A stretch of DNA of 64,000 nucleotides, from the NCBI RefSeq assembly GCF_015351765.1, contig NZ_JADKQA010000002.1, positions 330,913 to 394,912 on the forward strand. Reading direction: 5' to 3'. The stretch comes from Clostridium vitabionis (lineage in GTDB: Bacteria > Bacillota > Clostridia > Lachnospirales > Lachnospiraceae). Both the position numbers and the translations under genes were made by a program. A model generated the notes under the pieces. That model searched no databases. It was not told the DNA's origin and worked only from the letters and a program-made list of their open reading frames with translations. Below are positions 7,594 to 14,507 of the stretch, piece by piece (position 1 is the first letter of the stretch; each line of letters opens with the position of its first letter).

Positions 7594-8844
7594 ATGAATC
7601 CGATCATCAAAAATGTCAAGGTCATCTGCACGGCGCCTGAAGGGATCAATCTTGTCGTCGTCCGCGTGGATACAGACCAGCCCGGGCTCTATGGCCTCGG
7701 CTGCGCAACGCTTGCCTACCGCTGGCGCAGTGTCAGGCATCTCATCGAGACGTATCTGGCACCGCTGGTGATCGGGCGGGAGGTCAACAACATCACCGAG
7801 CTGTGGCAGCTGATGCATCAGAATGCCTACTGGCGCAGCGGCCCGATCGCCAACAATGCCATTTCCGGCATCGATATGGCCCTGTGGGACATCAAGGGGA
7901 AAATGGCCAACATGCCGCTCTATGACCTGTTCGGCGGCAAGATGCGCGCCGGCGTCCCGGTTTACCGCCATGTCGATGGGAAGGACGCGGACGAGATCTG
8001 TGAAAACATCGAGAAATACCGTTCCATCGGCGTGAAATACATCCGCTGCCAGTGCGGCGGTTATGGCGGCGGCGGATACGGGCCAGCCCCGTCCTGGGCG
8101 GCGAGGGGAGCCCATGACGGCGTTTACCTGGACAGCCGCAAGTATATGCGGGATACCCTGAAGCTCTTTGCACAGATCCGTGAAAAAGAAGGAGATTCCA
8201 TCGAGCTGGTGCATGATGTGCACGAACGCATCCATCCGACGGAAGCCGTGGAGTTCGTGAAAGAAATGGAGCCGTTCCACCTGTTCTTCATGGAGGATGT
8301 CGTACCGTTGGAACAGACAGAATGGCTGCAGAGAATCCGCCAGACCTCTGTCACCCCGCTATCCCAGGGAGAACTGTTCAATAACCCGGCAGAATATAAG
8401 AAACTGATCGAGACCAGGGCGATCGACTATATCCGCGTCCACATCTCCGAGGTGGGCGGCATTACCCCGGCAAGGAAGATCCAGCAGTTCGCGGCGGAGT
8501 ACGGCGTCCGTATCTGCTGGCACGGGCCGGGCGATATGAGCCCGCTCGCGCATGCGGCGAATATCCACATCGACCTGGCAGCCGAGAATCTCGGCCTGCA
8601 GGAGTGGAGCGGTATCGAACCGCCGAATTTCGTCATTCAGAAGTTGAGCGGCCCGCATGGCGCGCTGCTGGATGTCTTCCCGGGCCTTCCGGAATATGGC
8701 AATGACGGTTTTGTCTACGCCAATGACAGGCCGGGGCTCGGCGTCGATCTCAATGAGGCGGAAGCAGCCAAGTATCCCTGCAATGATGATCTCACCACCT
8801 GGACACAGACAAGGAATCCGGACGGCAGCCTGCAGACACCGTAG
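7594..8844 (+). CDS. Mandelate racemase/enolase-superfamily sugar acid dehydratase, ManD/RspA subgroup
   Basis: 416 residues, close to the ~405 of ManD proteins. Metal ligands Asp208, Glu234 and Glu260 and catalytic-type His210 (LVHDVHER) and His310 (CWHGPGD) match the D-mannonate dehydratase plan. Such enzymes remove water from D-mannonate or D-gluconate to give 2-keto-3-deoxy acids; many RspA-like members do this only slowly, so the true substrate may differ. Second gene of the rightward operon. A strong terminator follows at 8908. With the dehydrogenases and TRAP transporter it makes a compact sugar-acid route. Confidence 0.85.
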   Translation: MNPIIKNVKVICTAPEGINLVVVRVDTDQPGLYGLGCATLAYRWRSVRHLIETYLAPLVIGREVNNITELWQLMHQNAYWRSGPIANNAISGIDMALWDIKGKMANMPLYDLFGGKMRAGVPVYRHVDGKDADEICENIEKYRSIGVKYIRCQCGGYGGGGYGPAPSWAARGAHDGVYLDSRKYMRDTLKLFAQIREKEGDSIELVHDVHERIHPTEAVEFVKEMEPFHLFFMEDVVPLEQTEWLQRIRQTSVTPLSQGELFNNPAEYKKLIETRAIDYIRVHISEVGGITPARKIQQFAAEYGVRICWHGPGDMSPLAHAANIHIDLAAENLGLQEWSGIEPPNFVIQKLSGPHGALLDVFPGLPEYGNDGFVYANDRPGLGVDLNEAEAAKYPCNDDLTTWTQTRNPDGSLQTP

Positions 8845-8907
8845 GAGACAGATCTTTCGGATGGGGATTCTGTGCCGGTTCTGAACAAGTACCTGTGTTT
8901 CACTTTG

Positions 8908-8940
8908 AAGGCCTGCAGCCGGTGCTGCAGGCCTTTAAAA
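8908..8940 (+). terminator. Rho-independent-type terminator after the dehydratase gene
   Basis: Perfect 11-bp stem AAGGCCTGCAG (8908-8918) / CTGCAGGCCTT (8925-8935) with a 6-base loop, then TAAAA. It ends the dehydrogenase-dehydratase transcript before the separately promoted gntR gene. Confidence 0.75.
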
Positions 8941-8978
8941 GCTGCGGCAGAGCTGATATACTAATGCTTGTATGACAA
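8934..8978 (+). promoter_or_regulatory. gntR promoter with third TTGT-N3-ACAA operator (autoregulation)
   Basis: A weak -35 (TTTAAA, 8934-8939) and -10 TATACT (8957-8962), 17 bases apart, precede TTGTATGACAA (8968-8978), which covers the predicted start site. The core is identical in form to the operators at 6257-6267 and 6451-6461. This suggests the regulator represses its own gene as well as both arms of the catabolic locus. Confidence 0.6.
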
Positions 8979-9097
8979 CATGGAAAAAACCACGGATTTG
9001 TGTTTCTGACGGCGCACGGCGGAAAATTTTGCCGGACAGCTCAGGAGGAGAGGTCAGGACATCCATTGTCAGGACACGCTGGGAATAGGACAGAGGA

Positions 9098-9793
9098 ATG
9101 AGCGAGAAACAGGTTACCAATAAGATCATTGCGTACATCACCAAAAATATCCAGGATGGCACCTGGCAGCTGGGGAGTAAGATCCCCAGTGAGAAAGCGT
9201 TCTGCGAAGCCCTCGGGGTCAGCCGCATTTCCGTCCGGAGCGCCATCCAGCAGTTTATCGCCCTGGGCATCCTCGAGAGCCATCAGGGAAAAGGCACCTT
9301 CATCATCAATAACGACGCCTCGGCATTTACCGGCACAGCGTCCTCCGGCGCGGTGACGGCTTCGGTCAAAACCCCGGAGACAGTGGGGGAGATGAGGGAT
9401 CTGCTGAAATTCCGCGCGCTGATTGAACCCGAGGTCTGCGCCGAGGTGGCGCCCTCGGCAAGCCCCGAGCTGGTTGCCAAATTAGAAGCGCTTCTTGCCG
9501 TGATGCAGCGCGCGATCAAGGATACCAACGCCTTTGTCAATGCCGACATGGAGTTCCATCTGGCGATCTGCAAGGCATTGCGCAACCCGATCCTCAACTC
9601 GATCATGGAGGAGCTCATGCGACAGCGGCTGAGCAGCTATCAGCAGCTCAACCAGGTCGTGGGCAGCTATGGCGGCATCTATTACCATTCCCTGATCATT
9701 GACGCGCTCAAAAAGCACAACGGCAAACACGCCTATAACGTGATGAAGGAACATCTGGAACACAGCATCGATGACCTGTCGCTGGAGGCGTAG
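9098..9793 (+). CDS. GntR-family transcriptional regulator, FadR subfamily (FCD domain)
   Basis: 231 residues. The N-terminal winged helix is typical (GSKIPSEKAFCEALGVSRIS, then VRSAIQQF and GILESHQGKGTFI). The C-terminal all-helical FCD domain starts near residue 95 with LLKFRALIEPEVCAEVAP and contains the acidic/histidine ligand segments DMEFHLAIC and YYHSLIIDALKKHN that often hold a metal and an organic-acid effector. FCD regulators commonly sense sugar acids. Adjacent to, and probably controlling, the sugar-acid locus through three matching operators. Convergent with nothing; it stands alone after its own promoter. Confidence 0.9.
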   Translation: MSEKQVTNKIIAYITKNIQDGTWQLGSKIPSEKAFCEALGVSRISVRSAIQQFIALGILESHQGKGTFIINNDASAFTGTASSGAVTASVKTPETVGEMRDLLKFRALIEPEVCAEVAPSASPELVAKLEALLAVMQRAIKDTNAFVNADMEFHLAICKALRNPILNSIMEELMRQRLSSYQQLNQVVGSYGGIYYHSLIIDALKKHNGKHAYNVMKEHLEHSIDDLSLEA

Positions 9794-9832
9794 ATTTCCG
9801 TAAGAATGTCATCGACTGGTACGAAGATCCAT

Positions 9833-9860
9833 TTGCGTACGCAAAAACGTATGCTATAAT
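9833..9860 (+). promoter_or_regulatory. Promoter and palindromic operator of the Phd/YoeB pair
   Basis: -35 TTGCGT (9833-9838) and -10 TATAAT (9855-9860) are 16 bases apart. A perfect 12-bp palindrome, TTGCGTACGCAA (9833-9844), sits on the -35 box; a related half (CGTATGC) follows. TA operons are normally repressed by the toxin-antitoxin complex at such a site. Confidence 0.6.
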
Positions 9861-9875
9861 GAGGTCAGAAGGGAG

Positions 9876-10142
9876 ATGATGTATTCTATGACGTCTGTGA
9901 ATGCGACAACGGCAAGAAAGAATCTGTATAAACTGATTTCTGAAGTCAATGACAGCAGTATGCCAATTACAATCACGAACTGCCATGGCAGAAATGCGGT
10001 TCTGTTATCAGAAGATGACTGGAATGCATTGCAGGAAACGCTGTATCTGAACTCGTTTCCGGGTTTGGCAGAGAGTATTCAGGATGCAGACAAAGAAAAT
10101 CTCTCGGATTGTTCGGATTATGATCCGGATGAGGCGTGGTGA
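9876..10142 (+). CDS. Phd/YefM-family antitoxin
   Basis: 85-88 residues. The N-terminus (MTSVNATTARKNLYKLISEV) is the YefM/Phd DNA-binding and dimerisation fold, followed by PITITNCHGRNAVLLSEDDWNALQETLYL and an acidic tail for toxin binding. Starts at 9876, 9879 or 9888 are all in frame; AAGGGAG at 9869-9875 slightly favours a later start, and homologues usually begin near 9888. The stop shares a base with the start of the yoeB-like gene, the common layout for this pair. Confidence 0.88.
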   Translation: MMYSMTSVNATTARKNLYKLISEVNDSSMPITITNCHGRNAVLLSEDDWNALQETLYLNSFPGLAESIQDADKENLSDCSDYDPDEAW

Positions 10143-10438
10143 TGTATCTGGTTAAATTCAGCAAGAGAGCTGAAAAAGATAAAAAGCTTTTGAAATCTGC
10201 CGGACTGGACCTACAGGCGAAAAGGCTGTTGAATATTCTTCGCGTTGATCCGTTTCAAAATCCGCCAGCTTATGAAAAGCTCGTGGGGAATCTTCAGGGA
10301 AATTATTCCAGACGAGTGAATATCCAGCATCGTCTTGTTTATTCCGTGCTGGCGAATGAAGAAAGGTGGGCGGATCAAGCCGGAAATCTATATGAAGGGA
10401 TTGTTTTCGTGAAAAGGATGTGGACGCACTATGAGTAA
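10142..10438 (+). CDS. YoeB/Txe-family ribosome-dependent mRNA interferase toxin
   Basis: About 98 residues. MYLVKFSKRAEKDKKLLKSAGL, ...NPPAYEKLVGNLQGNYSRRVN and IQHRLVYSVLANEE match the YoeB/Txe pattern, with the conserved Arg and Glu-type residues of the RelE fold; the C-terminus MWTHYE replaces the family's usual RYHY ending. Slightly longer than the typical 84-90 residues because of an insertion (ERWADQAGNLYEG). Predicted to cut mRNA at the ribosomal A site when free of its antitoxin. Confidence 0.88.
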   Translation: MYLVKFSKRAEKDKKLLKSAGLDLQAKRLLNILRVDPFQNPPAYEKLVGNLQGNYSRRVNIQHRLVYSVLANEERWADQAGNLYEGIVFVKRMWTHYE

Positions 10439-10470
10439 GGAAAGCAGACACTTTCGGCAGGATAGAAGAT

Positions 10471-10752
10471 ATGATGGATTTCTATGATTCGCACAAGGTT
10501 CTGTGTTCCTATTATGCCGTGATCAATCTCGCGGCGTTCGGCGCCTTTGCCATCGACAAGGTGAAGGCGGTCATGGGCGCCTGGAGAATCCGGGAAAATG
10601 TCCTTCTGGGGCTTTGTTTCCTTGGAGGTGGAGCCGGCGGCCTCCTGGCGATGGGAATCTGTCACCATAAGGTGAGAAAAATGCGCTTCCGGGTCGGCGT
10701 TCCGCTCGCGATCGGCGTCCACCTTGTCCTGCTCACATTTCTTGTCCGGTAA
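10471..10752 (+). CDS. DUF1294 family small membrane protein
   Basis: About 93 residues with three hydrophobic stretches and the DUF1294 signature FAIDKVKAVMGAWRIRENVLL followed by GGGAGGLLAMGICHHKVRKMRF. Function of the family is unknown. ATG at 10471 or 10474; the ribosome binding site (AGGATAGAAG) is weak. It lies 32 bases after the toxin gene and may be cotranscribed. Confidence 0.8.
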   Translation: MMDFYDSHKVLCSYYAVINLAAFGAFAIDKVKAVMGAWRIRENVLLGLCFLGGGAGGLLAMGICHHKVRKMRFRVGVPLAIGVHLVLLTFLVR

Positions 10753-10810
10753 GCGGCTAATTGTAACCCCGAAGCTCCGTCATGTGCCGAACAGATTCGA
10801 TGTTAACAGA

Positions 10811-10855
10811 AAATCCCGGAGAACCGGTATCCTGTGGCTCTCCGGGATTTTTCCA
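10811..10855 (+). terminator. Terminator after DUF1294 gene
   Basis: AAATCCCGGAG (10811-10821) pairs perfectly with CTCCGGGATTT (10840-10850), followed by a T run (TTTTT, 10848-10852). Confidence 0.8.
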
Positions 10856-10912
10856 TGCGCGGATTTTTCCATGCGCGGATTTTTCCATGGCGCGCAGACG
10901 AAGTCTGCGCGC
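10841..10912. repeat. Tandem 16-bp repeats and a perfect hairpin between DUF1294 and hydrogenase genes
   Basis: The 16-bp unit GCGCGGATTTTTCCAT occurs at 10857-10872 and 10873-10888, with a third diverged copy at 10841-10856 that is also the right arm of the terminator. Immediately after, GCGCGCAGAC (10890-10899) and GTCTGCGCGC (10903-10912) form a perfect 10-bp stem with a GAA loop. The hairpin lies 48 bases past the hydrogenase stop and may protect or end that leftward transcript, though no U run follows on that strand. Confidence 0.7.
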
Positions 10913-10959
10913 AGGTTTCCACCGTTACATGCTATTCTCGCGTCTTTTTCCTCAAATCA

Positions 10960-12888
10960 TTACAGCGCGCTAAATACGCTGCTTCCTTGATGGCAGACCG
11001 GGCATTCGACGGGCGGTGCCGTGGCGATGACGATCTCCTGGCAGATGGTGCACTTCCACGCAATCACCTGATGGAAATGGCTGCTGTCCTGGTGGCAGAG
11101 ATGGCACTCTGCCGGCGCCTGTTCGCCTTCTGTCAGGTAGTGGCAGACATCACATTCCCAGAGCTTCTTCCCGTCTCCATCCCGGAACAGGGTCACCTCG
11201 CCGGTGATCTCGATGAAGACATCTTTTCCCTGGTGGCAGACCGGGCACTCGGCAGGCGGTTCGGAGCCGATATGCACCTCGCCACAGACCGTGCACTTCC
11301 AAACCCTGACCGTATTCAGGTTTTCCGGGCGGACATGGGCAAGGATCCGGCCGGGAACCCCGGCGGAAGCCGCCAGATCTCCCGCGGCGCCGCCTGCCGG
11401 CGCGTTCATCCCGGCGGCGCCGGACGCTGTATTTTGTCCCGCGGCGCCGGCTGTGTTATCCTGCCCCGGGTGCAGATCCTGATAATGCTGGAACTTTCCC
11501 GCATCTTCGCCGAGGAGCGCGCTGCGGTCGAAATACGCGGTATGGAGCATTTTTTCTGCCAGCTCGCTCAGCGGCTTCCCGTAGAAGGACTGGTAGAGCG
11601 CCAGGATCTCCGAATTCTCATGGCTTGCGCGTTTGGCGGGCGCCATGGAGGCGTCGCGCGCATAGAGGCCGTCGATGCGCTCTTTGAGCAGGGCATTTCC
11701 CTTCTCCTGCGTCCCCTTCGGCTGTCCGCCGCCGCCGATACAGCCGCCCGGGCAGGTCATGACCTCGACAAAGGCGTAATCCTTCGGGTTTGTCCTCTGC
11801 CTGTCGAGAAATTTGCGGACATTGGCTGTCCCATAGAGGACGGCGACATTGACGTCCATGTCCCCGATTTTCACGGAAGCCTCGCGGAAGCCGTCCATCC
11901 CGCGGACCGGCGTGAGCTCATAGAGCTTTTCGGGAGCCGGGGTTTTGGTGATATAGGCGTACGCTGTGCGCAGGGCAGCCTCCATGACGCCGCCGGTATT
12001 GCCGAAAATCACCCCGGCACCGGACGCCTCGCCCATCAGCGGATCGTAGCTGCTGTCCGCAAGGGACGGGAAGTCGATAGCTTCCTCCTTCGCCCAGGCG
12101 GCGAGCTCCCGCGTCGTGATGACATAATCCATGTCGCGGATATCCTCGATTCCGAGATACCTGCCGGCGGCATGCATTTCCTCCCGGCGGATTTCGTACT
12201 TCTTCGCGGTACACGGCGTCAGCGCGACATTGACGATCGACTTCGGGTCAATGCCCATTTTTTTGGCAAAATACGTTTTGATCGTCGGTCCCTGCATGCC
12301 GATCGGGCTCTTCGCGGTGGAGATGTGCGGCAGAAGTTCCGGATAATACATCTCGGCAAATTTCACCCACGCCGGGCAGCAGGATGTGAACTGCGGAAGC
12401 GGGCGCGCGGGATCCCTGCGGGTGATCCGTTCCACCAGCTCGCTCGCCTCCTCGACGATCGTGAGGTCGGCACCGAAATTGGTGTCGAGCACATAGTCCG
12501 CGCCGAGCCTTCGGAGGAGCGCGACCATTTTCCCTTCCACGAAGCTGCCGTCAGGCATGCCGAACTCTTCCCCCAGGGAAATCCGCACCGACGGGGAGGT
12601 GCTGACGATGACGACCTTCTCCGGATCCTTGATGGCAGCCTTCACATACGCTGTCTCCGGGGTCTCCCGGATCGCGCCGGTCGGACAGACATTGGCGCAC
12701 TGGCCGCAATGGATGCAGACCGCGGTGTCGTCCGTGTGCGCAAGGTCATAATATCCGAGGACAGAGATGTAATCGCGGCAAATGTCTCTGCAATTCCCAC
12801 ATTTGATACACTTTTCCTCGATACGCTCAACGGAAGGATTTCCCGGCTCAATCGGGACACGGATTTCTGGGGATAAATGCTTGCTCAT
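10960..12888 (-). CDS. [FeFe] hydrogenase with three C-terminal rubredoxin-like domains
   Basis: 642 residues. Two [4Fe-4S] ferredoxin motifs (Cys27/30/33/37 and Cys58/61/64/68) are followed by the H-cluster domain: L1 TSCCPAW (168-174), L2 LTPCTAKKYE (223-232, with Thr where Met is usual), L3 EVMTCPGGCIGGGGQP (375-390). A small-subunit-like segment (LYQSFYGKPLSELAEKMLHT) follows, then an Ala/Gly-rich linker (about 475-515), then three short rubredoxin knuckles of the rubrerythrin type (Cys532/535/548/551, 579/582/595/598, 613/616/629/632). The enzyme would reduce protons or oxidise H2 in the cytoplasm; the knuckles probably carry or receive electrons. Start has AAAGGAG 8 bases upstream. Hydrogenase identity is firm; the role of the added domains is inference. 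Confidence 0.93.
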   Translation of the reverse strand: MSKHLSPEIRVPIEPGNPSVERIEEKCIKCGNCRDICRDYISVLGYYDLAHTDDTAVCIHCGQCANVCPTGAIRETPETAYVKAAIKDPEKVVIVSTSPSVRISLGEEFGMPDGSFVEGKMVALLRRLGADYVLDTNFGADLTIVEEASELVERITRRDPARPLPQFTSCCPAWVKFAEMYYPELLPHISTAKSPIGMQGPTIKTYFAKKMGIDPKSIVNVALTPCTAKKYEIRREEMHAAGRYLGIEDIRDMDYVITTRELAAWAKEEAIDFPSLADSSYDPLMGEASGAGVIFGNTGGVMEAALRTAYAYITKTPAPEKLYELTPVRGMDGFREASVKIGDMDVNVAVLYGTANVRKFLDRQRTNPKDYAFVEVMTCPGGCIGGGGQPKGTQEKGNALLKERIDGLYARDASMAPAKRASHENSEILALYQSFYGKPLSELAEKMLHTAYFDRSALLGEDAGKFQHYQDLHPGQDNTAGAAGQNTASGAAGMNAPAGGAAGDLAASAGVPGRILAHVRPENLNTVRVWKCTVCGEVHIGSEPPAECPVCHQGKDVFIEITGEVTLFRDGDGKKLWECDVCHYLTEGEQAPAECHLCHQDSSHFHQVIAWKCTICQEIVIATAPPVECPVCHQGSSVFSAL

Positions 12889-13066
12889 GAGGTGCTCCTT
12901 TCAGTCGCTTGGGGACTTCGCAGTGCCAAGTCCTCCGGTCAGGTCTGCCAGTTGTTTTGGTAAGACCATCATAGCGCGGAAAGGGTAAGTTCGCAATGAG
13001 ACATGGGTGGAGGCGAACGGAGTTCAGGCCTCCACAAGGGTTCGGTGGGGATGGGCTCCGGCTCTC

Positions 13067-13630
13067 TTATCGGGGCGTGATCAGGTCGTATATCGGTGTC
13101 CGCACAATTTTTAGAAAATCATCGGAAAACTGATCCGGGGGAGTAGGATTTTCCTGGGAGAGCCAGGTTTCCACGATGGCCATTGTAGATTCAATCAGGA
13201 ATTGCATGACAGCCTCATCGGACAAGTGATATTCCTTCCCCCGCGTGTCATAGTGATCCAACCCCCATTTTCCATAGGTTTTCAGGATGAAGCTGCGCCA
13301 TGTGGGATCAATCGCGGTAGTGAGGAAGCACCGGAGGAGTCTTCGGTCTGGGTAAATCGTGGGAATGACACAATAAGCGAAGTAATCGAATGCGTTCTGC
13401 CCGGAAGAAGGATCATACTGCTGGAAAACGGCGGTGATTTGGCTGGTCATCTGGTTGCGCAGGTATTTCACAATATCCGCGCAATTTTTGTAATGCTTCT
13501 GATAGATTGCCTGGCGGGAAATGCCTGCCCGCCGGGCAATCTCGCACATGGAAAAGACGGGTTTCGTCGGATTTTCCAGCGCGAGATCGAGAAGCGCCTC
13601 GGCGATTCTCGTTTGCGTATCGATTTCCAA
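13067..13630 (-). CDS. TetR/AcrR-family transcriptional regulator
   Basis: 187-197 residues. The helix-turn-helix is clear (FSMCEIARRAGISRQAIYQK, then HYKNCADIVKYL); the C-terminal ligand domain is not recognisable. Start is uncertain: a TTG at 13630 has AAAGGA upstream, while the frame extends to another TTG at 13660. There is no other leftward gene behind it, and the hydrogenase gene 178 bases downstream has its own ribosome binding site, so its target is unknown. The upstream gap holds two inverted repeats that could be its operators. Confidence 0.85.
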   Translation of the reverse strand: MEIDTQTRIAEALLDLALENPTKPVFSMCEIARRAGISRQAIYQKHYKNCADIVKYLRNQMTSQITAVFQQYDPSSGQNAFDYFAYCVIPTIYPDRRLLRCFLTTAIDPTWRSFILKTYGKWGLDHYDTRGKEYHLSDEAVMQFLIESTMAIVETWLSQENPTPPDQFSDDFLKIVRTPIYDLITPR

Positions 13631-13703
13631 AAGCTGTGTTCCTTTCTTCTCCTCCGGCAACAGAGTGCGTTGTGAGGTGATGGCAAAAGAGTGTGAATAA
13701 AAC

Positions 13704-13783
13704 GCGTTAGATGTATTTTAACGCAGGATGAGAAAAAGAAGAAGATAGAGAATCTTGACAACGTGTAAAGTTATCAGTTTACA
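13704..13783. promoter_or_regulatory. Inverted repeats upstream of tetR and hup
   Basis: GCGTTA-N9-TAACGC (13704-13724) and TGTAAA-N8-TTTACA (13764-13783), with a further GTGTAAAG copy at about 13787. They sit in the 304-base divergent region between the TetR gene and the HU gene, where an autoregulator would bind. A possible hup promoter is TAGACA (13824-13829) with TAGTAT (13847-13852), 17 bases apart. Function is inferred from position only. Confidence 0.4.
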
Positions 13784-13934
13784 TTGTGTAAAGATTTTAT
13801 ATTAACGAAAAAGCGTGAATACATAGACAATTCTCGGAAAGAAAATTAGTATGATTACAGTGTCGAAAAACAGTCGCGGTGAACCGGGGAAATGATGGCC
13901 AAGGGCGGGAAGAATCTGCCCGGAAAGGAAAATC

Positions 13935-14210
13935 ATGAACAAAAAAGAAGTTATTGCAGAATTTGCCAGGAAAAATCAGATCACTAAAGCTGTCGCGGCG
14001 AGGGAAGCCGATGCTTTTCTCGATACCATCAAGGAAGCGCTTGAAGCAGGGGAGAAAGTTGTCCTCCCCGGGTTCGGGGTCTTTGAAGTCTCCGAGCGCG
14101 CGCAGAGAGAGGGGAGAAACCCGCGAACAGGGGAGAGGATAACGATCGCTTCGTCAAAAATTATCCGTTTCCGGCCAGGCAAGGACTTGAAGGACAGGGT
14201 GAAAAAATGA
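13935..14210 (+). CDS. HU-family DNA-binding protein
   Basis: 91 residues, standard HU length. Contains KVVLPGFGVFEVSERAQREG and RNPRTGERITIASSKIIRFR, where the conserved NPxTG beta-arm intercalates into the DNA minor groove. Bends and compacts DNA. Good ribosome binding site (GGAAAGGAAAA). Single gene. Confidence 0.95.
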   Translation: MNKKEVIAEFARKNQITKAVAAREADAFLDTIKEALEAGEKVVLPGFGVFEVSERAQREGRNPRTGERITIASSKIIRFRPGKDLKDRVKK

Positions 14211-14231
14211 TGCGGAGAATCAAGGATAGTA

Positions 14232-14447
14232 TTAATCCCAGTTCATCTGAAGTTCACGTTTATGTTCTGCACAATCAGAGAGATAGAGATTAATTAGCGT
14301 CTGATAAGGAATCCCCTTTTTTTCTGCAAGCGCTCGGAAATATTTTATGGTATCTTCATTGATATAGAGAGTTACCTGCTTTTTCAAACGCTTGGAATAA
14401 GGATTCCTTCTCGGATTCAAATTCTCGATATCATATTCGTCTCTCAT
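14232..14447 (-). CDS. Orphan ribbon-helix-helix (CopG/BrnA-like) antitoxin
   Basis: 71 residues: RRNPYSKRLKKQVTLYINEDTIKYFRALAEKKGIPYQTLINLYLSDC matches BrnA/CopG-type antitoxins, in which a ribbon-helix-helix binds DNA. BrnA genes normally follow a BrnT toxin gene, but the 60 bases upstream hold no toxin frame and the next gene is a peptidase. It is therefore an orphan regulator or the survivor of a degraded TA pair. A GAAGGAGCG site precedes the start. Confidence 0.8.
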   Translation of the reverse strand: MRDEYDIENLNPRRNPYSKRLKKQVTLYINEDTIKYFRALAEKKGIPYQTLINLYLSDCAEHKRELQMNWD

Positions 14448-14507
14448 AATACGCTCCTTCTGTTGTCTGTATAGTATTTTTGTTCAGTCTTGCTGGCTTT
14501 CCGCGCG

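Noticed and set aside
10834-12876. 680-codon + strand frame opposite the hydrogenase gene
   Set aside because: It is the antisense of a gene with clear cluster motifs, has no ribosome binding site, and its Arg/Gly/His-rich translation matches no family. The same reasoning removes other long antisense frames, such as 37869-39728 opposite feoB, 14490-16163 opposite the M3 peptidase and 27886-29796 opposite ggt.
12889-13066. Small gene between hydrogenase and tetR
   Set aside because: Only a GC-rich stem (GTGGAGGC / GCCTCCAC) is visible; there is no frame with a start site.
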